Shown here: positions 5,504 to 10,065 of the stretch, piece after piece
Position numbering within the stretch: the first letter of the stretch is position 1
Layout: each line of letters opens with the position of its first letter
Assembly (NCBI GenBank): GCA_009776395.1
Contig: WRNX01000046.1
Coordinates: 1-10,065, forward strand
Source: Lentimicrobiaceae bacterium
GTDB lineage: Bacteria > Bacteroidota > Bacteroidia > Bacteroidales > WCHB1-69
Length of the DNA: 10,065 nt
Reading direction: 5' to 3'
Program-made: the position numbers and the translations under genes
The notes under the pieces: model-generated
Database searches by the model: none
What the model saw: the letters and a program-made list of their open reading frames with translations, nothing else
What the model was told of the DNA's origin: nothing

Positions 5504-6808
5504 ATGAAATATAAACTGTTGTGCCTTTTGTTTATTGTATTTTCTCTTGAAACCGTAAAGGCGCAAATTTTAACCTTGGACGATTGCGTTCAAAAAGCCA
5601 TAGAAATGAACTACGGCATTCAAATCGCCAAAAACTCAGAAAACATTAGTCGCGCAAATTTAAAAAGTTACTACGTATTTCTGCCCGCTATTTACGGAGA
5701 TGCCAATCAAAGAAGCAATTACAATAACGGAATTACGAAAAATATGAGAGATAACGAAATTACGGAAAACTCATTTTCTAATGCCAATTCTTTAAATGTG
5801 GGCGCAAGCATAAATGTAAACTGGCGCATTTTCGACGGACTATCCATGTTTTTTACCCATTCTAAAAACAAAGCGCTGTTAGATATCAGCACATTGCAAA
5901 CCGTGATGGAAATAGAGCAACTGATTGCTAATGTGAGCGCCGCTTATTTCAATGTGTGGGTACAAACCAAACTGTTGGAAGCCTCCGAAAATATTGTGGA
6001 TATTTCTACACAACGATTTAATATTGCAAATAGTAAATATCAAATTGGCGCCATTTCCGGTTTAGAATACCGCCAAAGTAAAATTGACCTGAATGCTGAC
6101 AACTCCCAACTCATGCTGCAACAACAAGCGCTTACCAATGCGTATATCTCTTTAAACAAGTTGATGAATAGCGAATTATTGAAAGAAAATTATGTGCCGG
6201 ATACGTTAGTTCTATTGCCCCTTTTCAACTATAATGAAATAGTGGACAGCGCTTTGTATAACAATACATCGTTACTCATCTACCAAAAAGGAATAAAATT
6301 ATCGGAATTGGATCTCAAAAACAGTTTGTCGCAATTCTTCCCTACTATTGATTTTTCTACAGGGTATCAATTTAATTATACCAACAATCCAACCTCTATT
6401 ACTATATTAAATCAATCGCATGGGTTTTACTGGGGATTTACGGCGCGGATCCCTATTTTTAGCCGCATGGAAAATATGCGCAACAATAAAATTGCCAAGT
6501 ACGAATTGCAAAACGCTGAATTACAATATAAAGATATTGAACTTAATGTATTGAGCGCTTTGGCAGAACTTTATAATGTGTATAAAAACAACCATACCTT
6601 ACTAAATTTTGAAATGGAAAACGTTGAAATCACCTCTGAAACAGTTGATATTGCTATTGAAAAATATCGCATCGGTACGCTGTCCGGCGTAGAGTTTAGA
6701 GAGTTTCAACGCGCCTATATTGAAGCTGTAAAACGTTTAATGAACGCATCTTATCAAGCAAAAGTGTCGGAAATAGGTTTGCAATTGTTAAGCGGAAAAC
6801 TAAAATAA
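5504..6808 (+). CDS. TolC-family outer-membrane efflux channel
   Basis: This 434-aa protein is the outer-membrane duct of a tripartite efflux system or type I exporter. It has a signal peptide (1-20, ending TVKA before Q), then the typical start of the mature TolC fold, LTLDDCVQKAIEMNYGIQIAK. Two outer-membrane efflux (OEP) repeats follow, each with long alpha-helical coiled-coil segments: about 25-215 (including ISTQRFNIANSKYQIGAIS and EYRQSKIDLN) and about 240-432 (including DIAIEKYRIGTLSGVEFREFQRAYIEA). The paired 'KYQIGAISGLEYRQ' and 'KYRIGTLSGVEFRE' phrases show the internal duplication of the family. Length is usual. The adaptor gene starts 8 bp after its stop, so the two form an operon. 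The exported substrate cannot be told from the sequence. Confidence 0.92.
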   Translation: MKYKLLCLLFIVFSLETVKAQILTLDDCVQKAIEMNYGIQIAKNSENISRANLKSYYVFLPAIYGDANQRSNYNNGITKNMRDNEITENSFSNANSLNVGASINVNWRIFDGLSMFFTHSKNKALLDISTLQTVMEIEQLIANVSAAYFNVWVQTKLLEASENIVDISTQRFNIANSKYQIGAISGLEYRQSKIDLNADNSQLMLQQQALTNAYISLNKLMNSELLKENYVPDTLVLLPLFNYNEIVDSALYNNTSLLIYQKGIKLSELDLKNSLSQFFPTIDFSTGYQFNYTNNPTSITILNQSHGFYWGFTARIPIFSRMENMRNNKIAKYELQNAELQYKDIELNVLSALAELYNVYKNNHTLLNFEMENVEITSETVDIAIEKYRIGTLSGVEFREFQRAYIEAVKRLMNASYQAKVSEIGLQLLSGKLK

Positions 6809-6816
6809 TATCCTTT

Positions 6817-7872
6817 ATGAACATAAAAAAAATTATCTACATCTCGCTTCCCATTTTAGCAATACTCGCTTTTGTGGGATATAAATTTTTCTTTTCCAAT
6901 AAAGAACAAACTGCTGAAGAACAAAGAGCCAAAGGTGGAGGCGTTATCTCAGCAAAATTGTATGTGCTTGAACCCACCTTGCTTAGTAATGGAATTACCG
7001 CTGTGGGAACGTTATTACCCAACGAAGAAGTTGAACTGATTAGTGAAGCCGCCGGTAAAGTGGTAGGTATCTTTTTTGATGAAGGAACTTCTGTTTCCAA
7101 TGGGCAATTGTTGCTCAAAGTAGATGATGCCGAACTTCAAGCCCAGTTAAGACGCGCCGAGTATCAATTAGCACTCACCGGAGAACGATTGAACCGCCAA
7201 AGAATTTTATTAGAGAAAGATGCCGTGAGCCGCGAAGAGTTCGACCAAGTGCAAACCGATTATAATATCTTACAAACCGATATTGACCTGTTAAAAACAA
7301 AAATATCAAAAACGGAAATCAGAGCGCCATTTGCCGGAACAATCGGTTTTCGTGGCATTAGTTTGGGTAGTTATTTACAACTTAACACTATTATAGCAAG
7401 ATTAATAGACCACAACAAATTGAAATTGGAGTTTGCGATTCCCGAAAAATATGCATCCATTTGTTTTACGGGAAATAAAATTAAGTTTCGCACGGAAGTC
7501 TCGTCCAATGAGTTTGAAGCCACTGTTTACGCCGTTGATCCCAAAGTGGATATTGCTACCAGAACTATTACCGTAAGAGGTCTTTACAACAACTCTAACA
7601 AAAAAATGTTAGCCGGTATGTTTGCCCGAGTAAATCTCATTATTGACCAGTCGGAAGAAGTGTTGTTAATTCCTTCAGAAGCAATAGTGCAAGAGATGGA
7701 AGGTAAAAAAGTGTGGATTATTTCTAATGGACAAGCATGGTCACAAGCCATTACTACAGGTTTTAGAAGCAACAATCAGGTGGAAGTAATTACCGGATTG
7801 CAGGCAGGCGATACGATTATGGTTACGGGATTGATGCAGGTAAGAGAAGGAGCGAATGTGAGGAATGAATAA
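6817..7872 (+). CDS. Efflux RND transporter periplasmic adaptor (membrane fusion) protein
   Basis: This 351-aa protein links an inner-membrane pump to the TolC duct. An N-terminal hydrophobic segment (about 4-25) anchors or exports it. The first half of the biotinyl-lipoyl-like domain is ELISEAAGKVVGIFFDEGTSVSNGQLLLKVDD (about 73-104). A helical hairpin follows (about 105-165, with LRRAEYQLALTGERLNRQ and REEFDQVQTDYN), then the second lipoyl half (IRAPFAGTIGFRGISLGSYL, 168-187), a beta-barrel domain and a membrane-proximal domain (LIPSEAIVQEMEGKKVWII). This is the complete AcrA/HlyD-like architecture. The usual next gene, an RND permease, is missing: after the TAA, which overlaps an ATG (TAATG, 7870-7874), only 20 codons remain open before a convergent symporter gene. 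Confidence 0.92.
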   Translation: MNIKKIIYISLPILAILAFVGYKFFFSNKEQTAEEQRAKGGGVISAKLYVLEPTLLSNGITAVGTLLPNEEVELISEAAGKVVGIFFDEGTSVSNGQLLLKVDDAELQAQLRRAEYQLALTGERLNRQRILLEKDAVSREEFDQVQTDYNILQTDIDLLKTKISKTEIRAPFAGTIGFRGISLGSYLQLNTIIARLIDHNKLKLEFAIPEKYASICFTGNKIKFRTEVSSNEFEATVYAVDPKVDIATRTITVRGLYNNSNKKMLAGMFARVNLIIDQSEEVLLIPSEAIVQEMEGKKVWIISNGQAWSQAITTGFRSNNQVEVITGLQAGDTIMVTGLMQVREGANVRNE

Positions 7873-7884
7873 TGAACAATGAAC
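7864..7884 (+). repeat. Period-7 tandem repeat at the adaptor stop codon
   Basis: AATGAAT (7864-7870) followed by two copies of AATGAAC (7871-7877, 7878-7884) span the adaptor stop codon at 7870-7872. This is one of the period-7 arrays found at gene borders in this window. Confidence 0.7.
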
Positions 7885-7934
7885 AGATGTTCCCGTTGAG
7901 CGTAATTGAAAATAACCTCATGATCATCATTTAG
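7872..7934 (+). pseudogene. Possible 20-codon remnant of an RND pump gene
   Basis: An ATG overlapping the adaptor stop (TAATG) opens a frame of 20 codons ending in TAG at 7932-7934; it includes MFPLSVIENNLMIII (an internal ATG is at 7887). RND permeases start with a short polar cap followed by a hydrophobic first helix, and an overlapping start directly after the adaptor is where the pump gene normally begins. The frame ends where the convergent symporter gene begins to overlap it. The match is weak and part of the frame is repeat sequence, so this may be chance. Confidence 0.3.
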
Positions 7935-9387
7935 TTTTGATTTTCGGAACAGATGCCGCTATCAACCCCAAAAACATCAATATTCCATTAACAATTAGTA
8001 GTTCAAACCCAAATTTATAACCTCCAAATAAAATAGCAGAATTTTTGGAAAGGAAAAACACAATTACCGGCATTAATACGGCAAAAACAGGAATTAAATA
8101 ACGATGTTTTATTTCTCTTTTTGTAAATATTCCGAAAGCAAACAATCCTAAAATAGGTCCGTAGGTATAACCCGCAATCATAAAAATAATGCGAATCAAA
8201 GCGTCGTTATGAAAATTGCTAAAAATGAGGATTATGCCCAAAAATAAAAAAGACATCAGAATATGAGTTAATCTTCTAATGAGTGTTCGTTGTTTTTCGG
8301 ACGTAGTCCATTTTTCCATATTCAAAATATCGAAACAAAAACTTGTAGTAAGGGCTGCAAAAGTGCCGTCTGCGCTGGAGTATCCCGCTGCAATTAACCC
8401 GATAACAAAAAAAACAGCCGCCACAATACCCAGATTATTAATAGCAAGAAAGGGATAAATCTGGTCGCTTTTCAGTGCTAAAAGATTAATTCCTTTTTGT
8501 TGCGCATACACCAAAAGTAATCCGCCCAATAACAAAAAAAACGCATTCACAACCAATAATATACCTGTAAAAGACATCATATTGCGTTGAGCATCTTTCA
8601 GCGTTTTGCAAGTCAGGTTTTTCTGCATCATATCTTGGTCCAAACCTGTCATGGCAATAGTAATAAACATTCCACCAAAAATATGTTTTAAAAAATAGTT
8701 ATGCGCTTTCCAATCCGTTACAAATACTTTTGTATAACCGGAATTTTGCAATGTAGAAAAAACATCGGTAAACGACAGGTTAATATCTTTGAAAATAATA
8801 TAGATAGTTGCGCCCAGCGCCACCAAAAAGAAAGTAGTTTGCAGCGTGTCTGTCCACACCACCGTTTTAATTCCACCCTTAAAAGTATATAAAAAAATAG
8901 TTAAAATCATCAAAATTGAGGTTGCCCATATTGGAATTCCCCAACTATCGAACAGAAATATTTGCAACACAAAAATTACTAAATACATTCTTAATGCTGA
9001 GCCAATTAAGCGTGAGATAATAAATAATATCGAACCTGTTTTATGTCCTTCAATTCCAAAACGTGTGCCGAGAAACTGATAAATAGAGGTTACATTCAGT
9101 TTATAATAAAGTGGTAGTAAAATATATGCAATGGATAGATAGCCAAGAATATAACCGAGTACAACCGCATAATAAGTAAATTGAGTATTCACCACATCGC
9201 CGGGTACCGACATAAAAGTTACCCCTGACAACGAAGCGCCAATCATGCCATAAGCCACTACAAACCATGGCGATTTCCTGTTTCCACGAAAATAAGTATC
9301 ATTATTTGCCTTCCGTGAGGTTAACCACGACACAAAAAAGAGGATAATGGTGTAAACAGACAATAGAGAGAAAATGAGGATAGACAT
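7927..9387 (-). CDS. Sodium:solute symporter (SSS/SLC5 family)
   Basis: This 486-aa inner-membrane protein has about 12-13 hydrophobic segments and belongs to the SSS family of Na+-coupled transporters. Visible family signatures are TYFRGNRKSPWFVVAYGMIGASLSG with VTFMSVPG (31-63), the unwound first helix region; GGIKTVVWTDTLQ (171-183); GLDQDMMQK (248-256); and GYSSADGTFAALTTSF (335-350), where the Ser and Asp residues fall in the region of the sodium site. Length is at the shorter end of the usual range, and both ends appear intact: the start is ATG 9387 and the gene ends in tandem TGA codons. It is convergent with the adaptor gene. The substrate (sugar, sialic acid, amino acid or another small solute) cannot be assigned. 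A TATTTTTG -7 element lies 50 bp upstream, suggesting its own promoter. Confidence 0.9.
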   Translation of the reverse strand: MSILIFSLLSVYTIILFFVSWLTSRKANNDTYFRGNRKSPWFVVAYGMIGASLSGVTFMSVPGDVVNTQFTYYAVVLGYILGYLSIAYILLPLYYKLNVTSIYQFLGTRFGIEGHKTGSILFIISRLIGSALRMYLVIFVLQIFLFDSWGIPIWATSILMILTIFLYTFKGGIKTVVWTDTLQTTFFLVALGATIYIIFKDINLSFTDVFSTLQNSGYTKVFVTDWKAHNYFLKHIFGGMFITIAMTGLDQDMMQKNLTCKTLKDAQRNMMSFTGILLVVNAFFLLLGGLLLVYAQQKGINLLALKSDQIYPFLAINNLGIVAAVFFVIGLIAAGYSSADGTFAALTTSFCFDILNMEKWTTSEKQRTLIRRLTHILMSFLFLGIILIFSNFHNDALIRIIFMIAGYTYGPILGLFAFGIFTKREIKHRYLIPVFAVLMPVIVFFLSKNSAILFGGYKFGFELLIVNGILMFLGLIAASVPKIKTK

Positions 9388-9400
9388 AGTGATTAGTGGG
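9387..9400. repeat. Period-7 repeat at the symporter start codon
   Basis: On the plus strand TAGTGAT/TAGTGGG (9387-9400) are two heptamer units that overlap the symporter start codon by one base. The 11-mer AGTGATTAGTG (9388-9398) is the exact reverse complement of CACTAATCACT at 9510-9520, so this repeat and the one at 9509-9529 form an inverted pair bracketing the intergenic region. Confidence 0.55.
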
Positions 9401-9436
9401 AGGAAATCTTTTAATTTTTAATTGAATATAGTGCGG

Positions 9437-9444
9437 CAAAAATA
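9437..9444 (-). promoter_or_regulatory. Candidate -7 element of the symporter promoter
   Basis: On the minus strand this is TATTTTTG followed by C, an exact TAnnTTTG match located about 50 bp upstream of the symporter ATG. It is the third identical octamer found ahead of a gene in this window. I see no TTTG -33 box at the normal spacing. Confidence 0.5.
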
Positions 9445-9508
9445 TAGTTTTATAGAAAATTTAGTTTGTTTTTCTAATTTTTAGGCTAAAATATCACCTG
9501 CAATAAAT

Positions 9509-9529
9509 TCACTAATCACTAATCACTAG
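9509..9529. repeat. TCACTAA heptamer array at the FISUMP stop codon
   Basis: TCACTAA (9509-9515), TCACTAA (9516-9522) and TCACTAG (9523-9529) are three 7-bp units. The last contains the reverse complement of the FISUMP stop codon (9526-9528). Like the other arrays, it sits exactly at a gene border. Confidence 0.75.
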
Positions 9530-10065
9530 TTCTTCATCACGCACCTTACGCTCAAGGCGTCCGCTTTCGTTATCTCTACTATTTCTATTTCGTCGCAATG
9601 ATATTTTATGGCGGCGGCGGTGGCGGTGGTGCTACCTGCATCAGCACTCCAAAAGGCAGCGTAAGCATATATCATTTCAAATCTGCCTGTTGTGCTGTTG
9701 TAAAATCCTGCACCGCGCACATCAAAGTCGGTAGTGTTGATATAACTGTTGGGTTTTAGCCAAAAAGTAGTATTATTCAGGTCGTTAGCATCGTAGATTT
9801 GTAACAGTTTCCATTCGGCGGCGGTGGGCAAACGCCACCCATCGGGACAAATACCCTGTAGGGGTAGAGCGTGCTCTACCCCTACAGCCATCGCCGATTC
9901 GTAGGTATAGAGTAATCCAAAATCTATCTCGTTTTGTGGTATATTTTTGTAAGATTGGGCAAAAGGGATAGGGGTAGTGCCATCGTTGTAATTTTTACTT
10001 TTCAAGTTTTCTGTCCAGCACAAACCTTCTAATTTGGTTACTTTGTAAGGATTTCCTTCAATATC
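9526..10065 (-). CDS. FISUMP-domain protein (partial, N-terminus beyond right edge)
   Basis: The minus-strand frame is open from the window edge at 10065 to TAG at 9528-9526, giving 179 residues of the C-terminal part. It matches the Fibrobacter succinogenes major paralogous domain: DIEGNPYKVTKLEGLCWTEN near the start, then YNDGTTPIP, LLYTYESAM, GICPDGWRLPTAAEWKLL, AAFWSAD and the family ending ALSVRCVMKN. FISUMP domains are secreted or lipoprotein modules of unknown function, common in Fibrobacter and Bacteroidota. Any signal peptide or extra domains lie outside the window. A TTG at 10023-10021 could be read as a start, but the upstream codons continue the family pattern, so the gene is cut by the window edge. 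A 32-bp palindrome lies inside the frame at 9856-9887 and encodes VGVEHALPL between ESAMA and QGICP. A GCC-rich triplet run near 9610-9630 encodes part of TTATAAAI. Confidence 0.85.
   Translation of the reverse strand, partial: DIEGNPYKVTKLEGLCWTENLKSKNYNDGTTPIPFAQSYKNIPQNEIDFGLLYTYESAMAVGVEHALPLQGICPDGWRLPTAAEWKLLQIYDANDLNNTTFWLKPNSYINTTDFDVRGAGFYNSTTGRFEMIYAYAAFWSADAGSTTATAAAIKYHCDEIEIVEITKADALSVRCVMKN
9856..9887. mobile_element. 32-bp palindromic element inside the FISUMP reading frame
   Basis: CTGTAGGGGTAGAGC (9856-9870) and GCTCTACCCCTACAG (9873-9887) are perfect 15-bp inverted arms with a 2-bp centre. The GTAGGGG...CCCCTAC ends resemble small palindromic repeats dispersed in many genomes, including within genes. 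On the coding strand it reads through in frame as VGVEHALPL plus flanks, at a point where FISUMP proteins usually run directly from an 'AAM' segment into 'VQGICP'. This is comparable to palindromic elements that insert in-frame in Rickettsia genes. There is only one copy in this window, so mobility is inference. Confidence 0.6.

Noticed and set aside
9509..9529. Heptamer arrays as CRISPR or att sites
   Set aside because: Units of 7 bp without spacers do not fit a CRISPR, and no cas, integrase or phage gene is present.
9526..10023. FISUMP gene starting at TTG 10023
   Set aside because: The codons upstream to the window edge (DIEGNPYKVTKLEG) continue the family pattern, so the true start lies outside the window.

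Overview
The window looks like chromosomal DNA from a member of the Bacteroidota, probably a Bacteroidales-type lineage that carries a type IX secretion system (T9SS). Evidence: the DNA is AT-rich (roughly 30-43% GC where I counted lines by hand). Several upstream regions carry the TAnnTTTG -7 promoter element of this phylum, and I see little use of Shine-Dalgarno sites. Two proteins end in T9SS-type sorting domains. The families present (a DUF6088/AbiEi-like antitoxin, DUF5074, DUF4465 and FISUMP proteins) are typical of Bacteroidota. I cannot name the genus.

Layout, left to right. (1) 1-194, minus strand: the first 64 codons of an AbiEi/DUF6088-type antitoxin, running off the left edge. (2) 195-528: a 334-bp divergent intergenic region with one promoter-like element for each direction, an inverted repeat in front of the antitoxin and a short hairpin in the leader of the next operon. 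(3) 529-5311, plus strand: a four-gene block. It encodes a DUF5074 beta-propeller lipoprotein, a 'cell surface protein' with a Ca-site-like motif and a T9SS tail, a DUF4465 protein with Ig/FN3-like modules and a T9SS tail, and a stand-alone 5'-nucleotidase C-terminal domain protein. (4) 5504-7872, plus strand: a TolC-family outer-membrane channel and an RND-type periplasmic adaptor, with no pump gene after them. (5) 7927-9387, minus strand: a sodium:solute symporter. (6) 9526-10065, minus strand: a FISUMP-domain protein, open at the right edge, with a near-perfect palindromic element inside its reading frame.

How the genes may work together: the first three proteins of the four-gene block match the families that, in gut Bacteroides, sit in cobalamin (vitamin B12) uptake loci as surface B12-capture proteins (BtuG-like propeller, a companion surface protein, and a DUF4465 protein that I recall as BtuH-like). 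Here they have neither a BtuB TonB receptor nor a recognisable cobalamin riboswitch next to them, and two of the three carry T9SS tails. That makes this a variant surface ligand-capture cluster; B12 as the ligand is an inference. The TolC-adaptor pair is an incomplete tripartite efflux system, with a possible 20-codon remnant of its pump at the junction.

Across the window, gene borders carry short tandem repeats with a constant period of 7 bp but unrelated unit sequences. One such array (CTTFCTG-type, unit CTTTCTG) lies inside the signal-peptide codons of the second gene, where unit gain or loss would shift the frame. I saw no tRNA, rRNA, CRISPR array, insertion sequence or phage gene.
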